In this document: positions 1 through 8,302 of the stretch, in pieces
Position numbering within the stretch: position 1 is the stretch's first letter
Layout of the letters: every line of letters begins with the position of its first letter
NCBI GenBank assembly: GCA_020851995.1
Contig: JADZBO010000015.1
Location: 19,103 to 83,102 of the forward strand
Direction: 5' to 3'
Source of the DNA: Burkholderiaceae bacterium
Lineage (GTDB): Bacteria > Pseudomonadota > Gammaproteobacteria > Burkholderiales > Burkholderiaceae_B
DNA: 64,000 bases
The notes under the pieces: generated by a model
What the model was told of the DNA's origin: nothing
What the model saw: only the letters and a program-made list of their open reading frames with translations
Database searches by the model: none
Position numbers and translations under genes: made by a program

Positions 1-1
1 G

Positions 2-664
2 GATCACGGCATGCCCCCTTTGAACGCCAGCGCATTGCCGCGGCCGCCGGTTTGGCGGGAAGTGTTGCGCCAACTCGTTCAGGCCGTTGCCGCCGACGCC
101 CCGCAGTCCGCAGGCTCAGTGCTTAATGGTCTCATGACGGCTGACGATGCTCGCCTGGAGGCACTGGCGGATTTGTTGTTGACCGGTGTGCCACAGCCCG
201 AGGATGCTGCCACCTTGCCATTTGTCGCTGCAGCCCTGCAGGTGGTGTTCACGACGCTGGCAAGTCAACTGGACGTCAGGCAGATCAAGGGCATCGATGC
301 CCATGGCGTTTGCCCGGTGTGCGGCAGCCTTGCAGTTTGCAGCATCGTGCGTCTGGGTGCCGTCGTCAATAATTTGCGCTATCTGCATTGCTCCCTGTGC
401 AACACCGAGTGGAACCTGTCACGTGCGACCTGCACAACCTGCAACACGGACAAAGGCGTGGCGTTACAGGAGTTGGATGGTTCGAACGGAGCCGTACGCG
501 CAGAAACCTGCGACCACTGTAAGAGTTACCTGAAAATGGTCTATCAGGAGAAGGATCCGCTCGTTGATCCGGTCGCAGATGACCTGGCCACACTCGCGCT
601 CGATATCCTCGTCGATGAGGCAGGCTATACGCGCAGCGGCCCAAATTTGTTGCTGTTCAGCTAA
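2..664 (+). CDS. fdhE: FdhE formate dehydrogenase accessory protein (5' partial)
   Basis: This is the C-terminal two thirds of FdhE, a cytoplasmic rubredoxin-like protein needed for formation of active respiratory formate dehydrogenase. Counting the ATG at 11 as residue 1, four CxxC pairs are visible: C101/C104, C127/C130 (CSLCNTEW), C141/C144 and C167/C170 (CDHCKSYLK). The stretch YQEKDPLVDPVADDLA is highly typical of the family. Full FdhE is about 300 residues, and the frame is open to the left window edge, so the gene most likely starts outside the window and the ATG at 11 is internal. The formate dehydrogenase structural genes would be expected upstream. The identification is firm; only the start is unknown. 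Confidence 0.93.
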   Translation, partial: DHGMPPLNASALPRPPVWREVLRQLVQAVAADAPQSAGSVLNGLMTADDARLEALADLLLTGVPQPEDAATLPFVAAALQVVFTTLASQLDVRQIKGIDAHGVCPVCGSLAVCSIVRLGAVVNNLRYLHCSLCNTEWNLSRATCTTCNTDKGVALQELDGSNGAVRAETCDHCKSYLKMVYQEKDPLVDPVADDLATLALDILVDEAGYTRSGPNLLLFS

Positions 665-781
665 GCGTCTCGCGACAGTCGTGAAGATGACCGCCGTGTT
701 GTCAATCCGCTGCACATCGCCCGTAATACGACAAAGATCCAGGGGATTTATCCCACCAGGATTGAGGGGCGTCATTCCCCC

Positions 782-1732
782 ATGGCCCAGGCGAATCATT
801 CAAACACGATCCAGGTGAATCATTCAAACATGATCCAGGCGCAAAATTCTATCAATGCCGGGGTGCTGAGCATTGCATACGCCGAATCCGGCCCGGCAGA
901 TGGGCCTGTCGTGCTGTTGATGCATGGGTTTCCGTATGACATCCACGCGTATGCCGAGGTCGCACCGATTCTGGCGGCCCGAGGTTGTCGGGTGATTGTC
1001 CCGTATTTACGAGGGTACGGTGCAACGCGCTTTCTTGATTCGACGACGCTGCGTTCGGGTGAGCAAGCCGCGCTCGGTGCCGATCTGCTGGCACTGATGG
1101 ACGCGCTGGATATCTCTAAGGCGACGCTTGCGGGCTACGACTGGGGTGGGCGTGCGGCCTGTGTTGTCGCGGCGCTGTGGCCCGATCGTTGCGCGGGACT
1201 TATATCGTTCAACAGCTACAACATTCAGAATATCGCAAAGGCGTTAGTCCCCGACATCCCGGAGAACGAGCGTCGCCTGTGGTACCAGTACTTTTTCCAC
1301 AGCGAACGAGGTCGCGCTGCACTGCAACAGGATCGCAATGCGCTGATCCGCTTCCTCTGGCAAACCTGGTCGCCGACCTGGGGATTTGACGACGCGACGT
1401 TCGCACGCAGTGCGCCGGCGTTTGAAAACCCGGATTTTGTCGATGTGGTGATCCACTCTTACCGCCATCGTTTTGGCCTCGTCGCGGGCGACCCGGCCTA
1501 TGCGGAGATTGAGCAGCGTCTGTCCCGCCAACCAGCCATCACCGTGCCATCAATCACCTTTGACGGTGCCGATGACGGCGTGCGAAGTCCGTCGCGGGCA
1601 GGGGGGCAAGGCCCCGGTTTCGTCGGGCCGCGTTCGCACCGCGTGATTCCAGGCGTTGGGCACAATATGCCGCAAGAGGCCCCGGTCGTGTTTGCGCAGG
1701 CCGTGCTTGAATTGGCTGTTAAAGGCGAATAG
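782..1732 (+). CDS. alpha/beta hydrolase, epoxide hydrolase/haloalkane dehalogenase-like
   Basis: A 316-residue alpha/beta-hydrolase-fold protein. Visible are the oxyanion-hole motif LMHGFP (about 46-51), the nucleophile elbow GYDWGG with Asp120 as likely nucleophile, and a C-terminal GVGHNMPQEAP with the catalytic His. An Asp nucleophile followed by Trp is typical of soluble epoxide hydrolases and related dehalogenases rather than Ser esterases. The substrate is not predictable. The first about 20 residues are two copies of an eight-residue unit (ANHSNTIQ, VNHSNMIQ) encoded by a 24-bp direct repeat and do not look like part of the fold. A second in-frame ATG at 830 is an alternative start. 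A GAGG lies about 10 nt before 782. It stands alone between fdhE and the MFS gene. Confidence 0.82.
   Translation: MAQANHSNTIQVNHSNMIQAQNSINAGVLSIAYAESGPADGPVVLLMHGFPYDIHAYAEVAPILAARGCRVIVPYLRGYGATRFLDSTTLRSGEQAALGADLLALMDALDISKATLAGYDWGGRAACVVAALWPDRCAGLISFNSYNIQNIAKALVPDIPENERRLWYQYFFHSERGRAALQQDRNALIRFLWQTWSPTWGFDDATFARSAPAFENPDFVDVVIHSYRHRFGLVAGDPAYAEIEQRLSRQPAITVPSITFDGADDGVRSPSRAGGQGPGFVGPRSHRVIPGVGHNMPQEAPVVFAQAVLELAVKGE
791..838 (+). repeat. 24-bp tandem direct repeat, 2 copies
   Basis: Units 791-814 and 815-838 differ at only two positions and share the core AATCATTCAAACA. They lie in the first codons of the hydrolase ORF and keep its frame (8 residues per unit). Confidence 0.85.
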
Positions 1733-1775
1733 GGCACCGGTCGTCCCGAAGTGTCCCGGTAAAGACGCTGTGTCA

Positions 1776-1817
1776 ATACTTTGATGATGCGCGTGGATAC
1801 TTTGATGATGCGCATGG
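1776..1817 (+). repeat. 21-bp tandem direct repeat, 2 copies
   Basis: Two copies (1776-1796 and 1797-1817) with the core ACTTTGATGATGCGC, differing at one position, in the gap between the hydrolase stop and the MFS gene. No regulatory role can be assigned. Confidence 0.85.
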
Positions 1818-1899
1818 AGCGTTTCAAGCAACTTCAGACTTCAGCCGTTATCAGATGGATCAATTCCACTATGATGGTGCTTTTGCGGCAGGCGCCTTC

Positions 1900-3099
1900 A
1901 TGACCACCAGCTCACGCCTTTTCAATAAGAACCTGATCTTGCTGATTGTTTGTCAGGGGTTGTTTCTGACAAATAATGTCACGTTCATTGCGATCAACGG
2001 ACTGGTGGGTTTCAGCCTCACGCCGGTTCCATGGATGGCGACCTTGCCCGTCATGGGTTATGTGGTCGGAGGCGCGCTGTCGACTACGCTGGTGGCTCGC
2101 ACACAAAGCCGATATGGTCGAAAAGTTTCATTTCAGGCCGGTTTGCTTGTGGCGGTGCTGTCTTCGCTGATTTGCGCCCTGGCCGCCTGGATCGGTAATT
2201 TCTGGCTACTGTTTTTGGGTACGTTTGTCGCGGGCTATTACAGCGCCAACGGGCAGCTTTACCGTTTTGCCGCCCCCGAACTTGTCGCGGTGGGCCTGCG
2301 CGAAAAGGCAATTTCGTGGGTGCTTGCAGGCGGGTTGATCGGTGCGGTGGTCGGGCCGAACCTCACGGTCCTGACAAAGGGCGCTCTGGCGGCTCCCTTT
2401 GTCGGATCATATTTATCGCTCGCCGTGGTTGGTCTGATGGGCATTGCCGTGATGCGGCACATCAAATTTCCGGACGACTCACGCAAACAGTCGAGCAGTG
2501 GAACCGGCCGGCCGCTCTCCGAGATCGCGCGCCAACCGATTTTTGTGGTGTCTGTCATCGGTGCGGCACTCGGCTACGGCATCATGAATCTTCTCATGGC
2601 CGCGACGCCTCTGGCCATGGATGTGTGCGGCTTGCCGTTTTCGGATACCGCGATGGTTCTTCAGTGGCACGTGATCGGCATGTTTGCGCCGGGTTTTTTC
2701 ACCGGATCCCTGATCAAGCGGTTTGGCGCTTTGCAGGTGATGGGCGTGGGGCTGTTTCTCAATATCATTACGATTGGAGTCGCGCTGTCCGGGGTTGACC
2801 TGTGGCAGTTTCTGGTTGCTCTGACGCTGCTGGGGGTCGGGTGGAATTTCCTGTTCATCGGCGGAACCACGCTTGCCATGAGCGCCTATCGGCCGGAGGA
2901 AAAAGACAAGGCGCAGGGCGCGATCAATTTCTGCGTGTTCTTTGTCATGGCGATCACTTCGTTCAGCTCGGGCGCACTGGTGACGATGCAGGGGTGGTTC
3001 TGGCTGAATATGGGTTCGATCGTGCCGGTGGTTCTGATTGGCGCCTCGCTGGCCTGGCTCGCGATGTACAAGCGTCGTCGCCAGCGCAGCATCGCCTGA
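1900..3099 (+). CDS. MFS transporter
   Basis: A major facilitator superfamily inner-membrane carrier of about 399 residues with 12 predicted hydrophobic segments. A loop with R-x-G-R-K (SRYGRKVSF) follows the second to third helix, as in the MFS signature between TM2 and TM3. The substrate is unknown. The frame is open from an ATG at 1855, which would add 15 residues (MDQFHYDGAFAAGAF). I prefer the ATG at 1900 because MTTSSRLFNKN directly precedes TM1 and is a normal MFS N-terminus; neither start has a strong ribosome binding site. It follows the hydrolase in the same direction after about 170 bp, so co-transcription is possible but not shown. Confidence 0.85.
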   Translation: MTTSSRLFNKNLILLIVCQGLFLTNNVTFIAINGLVGFSLTPVPWMATLPVMGYVVGGALSTTLVARTQSRYGRKVSFQAGLLVAVLSSLICALAAWIGNFWLLFLGTFVAGYYSANGQLYRFAAPELVAVGLREKAISWVLAGGLIGAVVGPNLTVLTKGALAAPFVGSYLSLAVVGLMGIAVMRHIKFPDDSRKQSSSGTGRPLSEIARQPIFVVSVIGAALGYGIMNLLMAATPLAMDVCGLPFSDTAMVLQWHVIGMFAPGFFTGSLIKRFGALQVMGVGLFLNIITIGVALSGVDLWQFLVALTLLGVGWNFLFIGGTTLAMSAYRPEEKDKAQGAINFCVFFVMAITSFSSGALVTMQGWFWLNMGSIVPVVLIGASLAWLAMYKRRRQRSIA

Positions 3100-3276
3100 G
3101 GGGCGACGGTACAGCGCGCGGTGCCACGTGTCGCGCCTTGAAGGATTCCGGCGCTGCCATGTGGCGCAGTGCGCTCCATCTTGCGCGGTCGCGAAACGGC
3201 AGGTGTGTCGGCTGTGCTCGTGGTTTGTTGCGATATCGATTTGTGCAGCAGGATTTGCACGCAGTGTGAGGCGCCT

Positions 3277-3744
3277 ATGACCGCAAAACCAACGTTAAAG
3301 CCTGGGCCGGCTGGGTCTTTAAAGCTATTTGATGATCCTGTCGCGCAGGCTCAGGAATTCGCCACCGATGGTTCGCCGACCGTTTCGAAAACAGTGCCGC
3401 CGGTCACCAGGCAGAAATCTGTACCGAAGACCAAGTCCGGCGGGCGTGCTGCGCCTGTTACCGTTAAACAAGCCTTTTTACCGGGATTGTCGCGCCGGGG
3501 GCGACCGCGCTTGCCGAACCCCGTTTCGGCCGTGCAACGGACAGCCGAGCATCGCAAGAAGCGGATTGCAGAGGGAGCGCGGCGGGTGGAAATGATTCTT
3601 GCACCCGATGTGGCAAGCGCGCTTGATGCTTTGGCGGCGCATTACCGCGAGGCGCGGTCGGATGTCGTGGCAGGGTTGATTCTGAAAGCTGCCGCCCGCG
3701 TATTGCATCGCGGGCGCGATGCGAAATCCCCGGGTCCTGCGTAG
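3277..3744 (+). CDS. small basic protein with ribbon-helix-helix-like C-terminus
   Basis: A 155-residue protein with no family I can name securely. The N-terminal half is low-complexity and rich in Pro, Lys and Thr. It has an AT-hook-like RRGRPRLP at about 80-87. The C-terminal part (about 100-145) reads RRVEMILAPDVASALDALAA followed by a helix and a second hydrophobic helix, which fits a ribbon-helix-helix or CopG-like DNA-binding fold. A plausible role is a DNA-binding regulator or nucleoid-associated protein; this is inference from sequence character only. The start at 3277 has a GTGAGG just upstream. The frame is open from 3169, but that extension is Cys/Arg-rich and unlikely to be coding. 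Confidence 0.6.
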   Translation: MTAKPTLKPGPAGSLKLFDDPVAQAQEFATDGSPTVSKTVPPVTRQKSVPKTKSGGRAAPVTVKQAFLPGLSRRGRPRLPNPVSAVQRTAEHRKKRIAEGARRVEMILAPDVASALDALAAHYREARSDVVAGLILKAAARVLHRGRDAKSPGPA

Positions 3745-3822
3745 CCTCACTGCCGTAGACCGTGCTTCGGGGAATGTGCCTGCGGTTATCGTGGCGAGCG
3801 AGGGAGGCGCAAGGACTATTTG

Positions 3823-4953
3823 CTAAAAGAGCGCACCGCGCGCCGAAACCGGCCACACATTCTCGACGATCTGACCGCGCAAGGCGATCAGCCAATCGTG
3901 CAGATTGACGGTTGGATCACAATGGCCCGGTACCAGACGTACTTTGTCGCCAACCTGAAGGTCAGGTGCGTCACCCGACGGGGTAATCACCGTGTGCTCG
4001 TCCGAGATCGATTTGACTGTCCAGCCGTCGAGCACCATCCTGGGCAGGCCGGAGTCTACCGCGAATGTTTTGAGCCCGCCGTCCAGAACGGCGTGAGTGG
4101 GCGACACGCTGATCACCGTGCACAGGCCATAGAGCGCCTGGCGCAGCTCGGCCTCTCCTGGTGCCAGGTGATTCAGGGCGTAATCCCTGTCCATCAGTAC
4201 GTAGGACCCCGGTTGCACTTCGGTGTAGACGGCGCTTGCGGCAACCAGATCATAGGTTCCCGTGCCGCCTCCCGTGACTACCGCGCAGGCGTAACCGGCC
4301 GCCGCAAGCGCATCAATGTAGGTGCGCACCGTGTCGACCGATGCCAGCACGGTAGCGGAGCGCTCCGCTGGGTCGCGGATGTGCTGCGATGCGCCGTGGT
4401 AAGCGTGCAGTCCCATGAACCGCAGCGACGGAGCCTCTGCTGCAATCAGCCTGGCAAGTTCGAGTGCCTGATCAATTGTGTGAACACCGCAGCGAGACTG
4501 ACCGACATCGATTTCAATATAAATTTCGACGGTTGACCCGGCCGTGCGCGCGGCATGGGCGATCTGCGCAACGTGAAAGGGGGCGTCGACGCACAGACCA
4601 ATCCGGGCTTGCCTGGCAAGCCGGGCGACGCGTTCGGCCTTGCTGACGCCCACAATTTCATTGGTAATCAGCACGTCGGTGATTCCGGCCTCGACAAAGA
4701 CCTGTGCCTCGCTGGCCTTCTGGCAACACACGCCCTGTGCGCCCGCGGCGACCTGAATCCGGGCAATGTCGGGGCATTTGTGCGCTTTGCCGTGGGCGCG
4801 CAATGCCACCTTGGCGTCCTTGACGCGACTATGTACCGTTCGCAGGTTGTGTTCAAACGCATCGAGGTCGATCACGAGCGCAGGGGTATCAATGGCGCTT
4901 ATCGCGTCGCCCACGGACGCCGGAGCGTCGTGCCAGTTCGTTCTGTCGGTCAT
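3823..4953 (-). CDS. DSD1-type PLP enzyme (D-threonine aldolase / 3-hydroxyaspartate aldolase-like)
   Basis: A 376-residue fold-III PLP enzyme of the D-threonine aldolase/D-serine dehydratase family. It begins with the typical IDTPALVIDLDAFEHN. The PLP lysine lies in LRAHGKAHK (about 52-59), and the metal-binding His344-x-Cys346 lies in PGHCDPTVN. The AHGK variant of the usual PHxK motif is seen in bacterial 3-hydroxy-D-aspartate aldolases (BhcC), so aldol cleavage of a D-beta-hydroxy amino acid to glycine/glyoxylate-type products is likely. The exact substrate is open. It is the last gene of a minus-strand group, 42 bp after the phosphotransferase gene. The window has a second paralogue at 11387-12535. 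Confidence 0.85.
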   Translation of the reverse strand: MTDRTNWHDAPASVGDAISAIDTPALVIDLDAFEHNLRTVHSRVKDAKVALRAHGKAHKCPDIARIQVAAGAQGVCCQKASEAQVFVEAGITDVLITNEIVGVSKAERVARLARQARIGLCVDAPFHVAQIAHAARTAGSTVEIYIEIDVGQSRCGVHTIDQALELARLIAAEAPSLRFMGLHAYHGASQHIRDPAERSATVLASVDTVRTYIDALAAAGYACAVVTGGGTGTYDLVAASAVYTEVQPGSYVLMDRDYALNHLAPGEAELRQALYGLCTVISVSPTHAVLDGGLKTFAVDSGLPRMVLDGWTVKSISDEHTVITPSGDAPDLQVGDKVRLVPGHCDPTVNLHDWLIALRGQIVENVWPVSARGALF

Positions 4954-4995
4954 CGTGTCGAAACGCCACAGCGCTCAATGGTCATGTTCAATTGG

Positions 4996-6048
4996 TCATT
5001 TTTTCGAGGCATCGTACCGCTGCGCGTATTTCCAGCCAATTTCGGCCAGGGGGCGCGCCTTGCTGCCGGTTTCGATGGCATCGGCAGATGCCGCGGTGCC
5101 GTCGACTGCGCGCCGCGCGATCCCCTGCAGGATCGCGGCCATGCGAAAGAGGTTGTAGGCGATGTAGAAATCCCAGTGTTCGAATCCGTCCAGGCCGGTG
5201 GCGCGCGAATAGAGGTCGATATATTCGCGCTCGGTGGGGATGCCAAGCGCCTTCAGATCCAGGCCGCCGATACCGCGCCAGAGCGTGGCCGGTATATGCC
5301 AGCTCATGCAGTGGTAGGCAAAATCGGCCAACGGATGTCCCAGCGTCGACAGTTCCCAGTCCAGCAAGCCCAGCGCGCGTGGCTCTGACGGATGAAAAAC
5401 CAGGTTGTCCAGCCGATAGTCGCCATGCACGATCGTCGTCTGGTCGCCCGGCGGGATGTGCGCGGGTAGCCATTCGATCAGGGCATCGAGCGCCGGGATT
5501 TCTTCGGTGCGGGTCTCCTGATACTGACGGCTCCAGCGGGCGATCTGTCGTCCGAAATAATTCCCGGCGCGCCCGAAGTCCGCAAGCCCGACGGCGGCCG
5601 GATCGACCTTGTGCAGTGCAGCGATGACGCGGTTCATTTCCTCGTAAATCGCACGCCGCTCAAGCGGCGACATCCCCGGCAGCGATTGGTCGACCATGAC
5701 GCGGCCATCGAGAAATTCCATCAGGAAAAAGGGGGTGCCGACCACGGAGTCGTCGTCGCAGAAGGCGAACACCTTAGGCACCGGGACGTCGCTGCCCTGC
5801 AGTGCCTTGATCACTTTATATTCACGATCAACCGCGTGCGCAGACGGGAGCAGTGGCCCGGGTGGTTTTTTGCGCAGGACAAATTGCTGCGCGCCGCTGA
5901 TCAGCCTGAAGGTCGGGTTGGATTGTCCGCCTGTCAGGGCACGCGTGGTCAACTCGGCGCGATCCAGCAAGCCCTGATTGTGCATCCAGCGCGCCAGCGC
6001 GCCAACGTCAAAGGGGGCCTGTCCGGTCCCGCTGTTGCTTGCGCTCAT
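4996..6048 (-). CDS. APH-type phosphotransferase (ACAD10/11 or LvaA-like kinase)
   Basis: A 350-residue cytoplasmic kinase of the aminoglycoside phosphotransferase superfamily. It has a P-loop-like LTGGQSNPTF (39-48), ATP-contacting Lys60 in FVLRKKPPG, the Brenner motif HGDYRLDN (208-215) and metal-binding DWE (230-232). This subfamily includes the kinase domain of mammalian ACAD10/11 and bacterial LvaA, which phosphorylate 4-hydroxyacyl-CoA. Its start codon overlaps the SDR stop as ATGA, and the acyl-CoA dehydrogenase lies upstream in the same operon. That context argues for hydroxyacyl-CoA phosphorylation rather than antibiotic resistance. The superfamily is certain; the substrate is inferred. 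Confidence 0.9.
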   Translation of the reverse strand: MSASNSGTGQAPFDVGALARWMHNQGLLDRAELTTRALTGGQSNPTFRLISGAQQFVLRKKPPGPLLPSAHAVDREYKVIKALQGSDVPVPKVFAFCDDDSVVGTPFFLMEFLDGRVMVDQSLPGMSPLERRAIYEEMNRVIAALHKVDPAAVGLADFGRAGNYFGRQIARWSRQYQETRTEEIPALDALIEWLPAHIPPGDQTTIVHGDYRLDNLVFHPSEPRALGLLDWELSTLGHPLADFAYHCMSWHIPATLWRGIGGLDLKALGIPTEREYIDLYSRATGLDGFEHWDFYIAYNLFRMAAILQGIARRAVDGTAASADAIETGSKARPLAEIGWKYAQRYDASKK

Positions 6049-6845
6049 AGCGAACTCACCAGATGGCCCCAGTCGACAGCCACTTCGGCTCCGGTCATCG
6101 CACGACTCGCGTCCGACGCGAGCATCAGAATCGGCCCGTCGAGGTCAGTCATTTCGCAAAACCGGCGGCCGGGTACACGGGACTGCAGGCGTTTACCCGC
6201 ATCGCTGAGGAGAAAATCCCGGTTCAGGTCCGTGATGACATAGCCTGGCAGCAGAGCATTGACGCGAATACCGTGCCGTGCAAGCTCAAGCGCAAGTGAC
6301 TTGGTGAGCTGGATGACTCCCGCTTTGGAGGCGCTGTAGCCAATGACCGCACCGGCGACACGAGCGCCCAGGATGGACGCCACATTGATGATGCTGCCGT
6401 GAACTGAGTGCCTGACCATACGGCGTGCTGCCTCGGTGTCCACCATCCAGACACCTTTCAGGTTGGTGTCGAGGACATCGTCCCAATCCTGTTCGGTCTG
6501 GTCCAGGGCTGGCTTGGCCACTGTGGTTCCGGCGTTGCTGATGACGATGTCGGGTGCGCCGACGCTCGCCTCGATTGCATCGAAGCAGGCGCGCACGCTC
6601 GCGGCGTCCGAGACATCGAGCGCGACCGCATCGGCGTGGCCGCCCGTGCCCCGGATGGTCTGCACCAGTGATTGGAGTCGATCGGTGCGTCGTGCGGCCA
6701 CGAAAACACGAGCGCCAGCTGCCGCAAGGGTCTGCGCGAGGTGATGGCCGATGCCGCTGGAGGCACCGGTGACGAGCGCCGAGCGCCCGTTCAGGCTGAA
6801 CAGCGCGGGCAGGGATGTCATTGCGGGTTGAACTGCTGAATTCAT
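6045..6845 (-). CDS. short-chain dehydrogenase/reductase
   Basis: A classical SDR of about 266 residues. It has the NAD(P)-binding TGASSGIG (26-33), NAG at about 104-106, catalytic Ser157 (NVASILG) and Tyr170-xxx-Lys174 (YSASK). The DVSD motif after beta-3 and the AARRTDR segment are typical of 3-oxoacyl- or 3-hydroxyacyl-processing SDRs. It sits between the acyl-CoA dehydrogenase and the phosphotransferase and overlaps the latter by 4 bp, so a role as hydroxyacyl-CoA dehydrogenase (LvaD-like) fits. The frame is open to a TTG at 6917 overlapping the preceding stop, but those residues look non-coding. ATG at 6845 or 6821 is more plausible. No clear ribosome binding site decides between them. 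Confidence 0.85.
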   Translation of the reverse strand: MNSAVQPAMTSLPALFSLNGRSALVTGASSGIGHHLAQTLAAAGARVFVAARRTDRLQSLVQTIRGTGGHADAVALDVSDAASVRACFDAIEASVGAPDIVISNAGTTVAKPALDQTEQDWDDVLDTNLKGVWMVDTEAARRMVRHSVHGSIINVASILGARVAGAVIGYSASKAGVIQLTKSLALELARHGIRVNALLPGYVITDLNRDFLLSDAGKRLQSRVPGRRFCEMTDLDGPILMLASDASRAMTGAEVAVDWGHLVSSL

Positions 6846-6913
6846 ATTGGGTCGAGAGTCCGATTGCGAACAACAGCGGGATCCGGCGGCAAGGTGCGCG
6901 CCGGCGGATGGGC

Positions 6914-8083
6914 TCAATGCTGGGGCGCGGCGTCGAGGATCTTGCGTGACATGCTCCAGCGGTGCACCTCGCTTGGGCCGTCATAGATCCGGAAGGCGCG
7001 CATATCGGTGAAGATGCGCATCACGATGGTTTCGCCGGTGACGCCCTGGCCGCCCAGAATCTGCACACAGCGATCCACCACGCGCCACTCAGCCTCGGAG
7101 CAAATCACTTTTGCGCGGCTGGATTCGAAATTGCAGCGTTCGCCCTGATCGAGCAGCCAGGCCGTGTGCCAGATGTGCAGCCGTGCGGTGTGCATATCCA
7201 TGTCGTTGTCAGCCAGCATGAATCCCACGCCCTCGTGCTTGCCGAGCGCGCGGCCAAACGCTTGCCGCGTGCGTGCGTACTCGGTCGCGATGTCATGGGC
7301 GCGACGCGCCTGGCCGAGCCAGCGCATGCAGTGGGTCAGGCGCGCGGGTGCGAGACGCACCTGCGCGTACTTGAAGCCCTTGCCGATTTCGCCCAGTACA
7401 TCAGACGCCGGTACCCGCAGGTTGGTGAACTTCACCACGCCATGTCCGCCTGTGAAGCAGCTGTCCATCGCGTCCATATTGCGCACGACTTCGATGCCGG
7501 GCCGATTCATGTCGGTGAGGAACATGGTCGCTGCGCCGTCTTCCATTTTTGCCATCACGATGCCGTAGGCTGCACCCTCGGCACCGGTGATGAACCATTT
7601 GGTTCCGTTGATCACATAGTCGTTGCCGTCCTTCACGGCGGTGGTCACCATCATTGACGGATCAGCACCAGCGCCCGGGGCAGGTTCGGTCATGTTGAAG
7701 CAAGACCGTGTGCGGCCTTCGACCTGGGGGCGCAGCCAGCGCTCCTTCTGTTCGTGCGTGGCCACCATTTCCATGAGGTGGATATTGCCCTCGTCCGGCG
7801 CGTGGATGTTCATCGCAGTCGGGCCAAGGGTGGAGTAACCCGCTTCCTCGAACACCACCGCCTTGTCCACGTGCGAAAGGCCCAGACCACCCATTTCGGG
7901 CGACGCGTGCGGCGTCAGCAATCCGGCTTCGCGGGCCAGCGCCACGACTTCGGCGCGCAGATCTTCGGTCGGGCCATGCGCCGTATTGCGCTTGTCGCGC
8001 TCAAACGGAATGATTTTTTCGGCAATGAACGCGCGAGTGCGTTGTTGCAGTTCCTTTTGTCGGGCTGTGAGGGTGAAGTCCAT
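6914..8083 (-). CDS. acyl-CoA dehydrogenase family protein (ACAD10/11 or LvaC-like)
   Basis: A 389-residue FAD flavoprotein with the usual acyl-CoA dehydrogenase layout: an N-terminal helical domain, a central beta domain with SCFNMTEPAPGAGADPS and WFITGAEGA, and a C-terminal helical domain with RQAFGRALG and ILGGQGVTGE. The position of the catalytic base reads IYDGPSEVHR, with Asp368 where medium-chain enzymes have Glu. This is characteristic of the ACAD10/11 branch, which acts on phosphorylated 4-hydroxyacyl-CoA together with an APH-type kinase. It is the first gene of a minus-strand operon followed directly by the SDR (TTGA/TGA junction) and the kinase. A divergent promoter region separates it from the PCC-domain gene. 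Confidence 0.92.
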   Translation of the reverse strand: MDFTLTARQKELQQRTRAFIAEKIIPFERDKRNTAHGPTEDLRAEVVALAREAGLLTPHASPEMGGLGLSHVDKAVVFEEAGYSTLGPTAMNIHAPDEGNIHLMEMVATHEQKERWLRPQVEGRTRSCFNMTEPAPGAGADPSMMVTTAVKDGNDYVINGTKWFITGAEGAAYGIVMAKMEDGAATMFLTDMNRPGIEVVRNMDAMDSCFTGGHGVVKFTNLRVPASDVLGEIGKGFKYAQVRLAPARLTHCMRWLGQARRAHDIATEYARTRQAFGRALGKHEGVGFMLADNDMDMHTARLHIWHTAWLLDQGERCNFESSRAKVICSEAEWRVVDRCVQILGGQGVTGETIVMRIFTDMRAFRIYDGPSEVHRWSMSRKILDAAPQH

Positions 8084-8302
8084 GATGTCTCTTTAATGTT
8101 TCTCTGGTGTAACTCTGATTGTGAGTGGCTTTCCGGCAAACGACGCACGCATCAGGCTTCTGCTGATCAGGCACGAACCGAACGCTGTTCCCGCATTGTA
8201 TGATCGTACGGACAAAATCCCATTTTCTCAAACCAAGGCGCGATGATTGCTCCGACGAGAGTCGCAAGCCCGGCTCTGCAAGCGCGCGGAGAAACCCTTT
8301 TA

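Noticed and set aside
4996..6048. Aminoglycoside resistance gene
   Set aside because: The protein has the APH fold, but neighbours and motifs fit the acyl-CoA-related kinase branch, not resistance enzymes.
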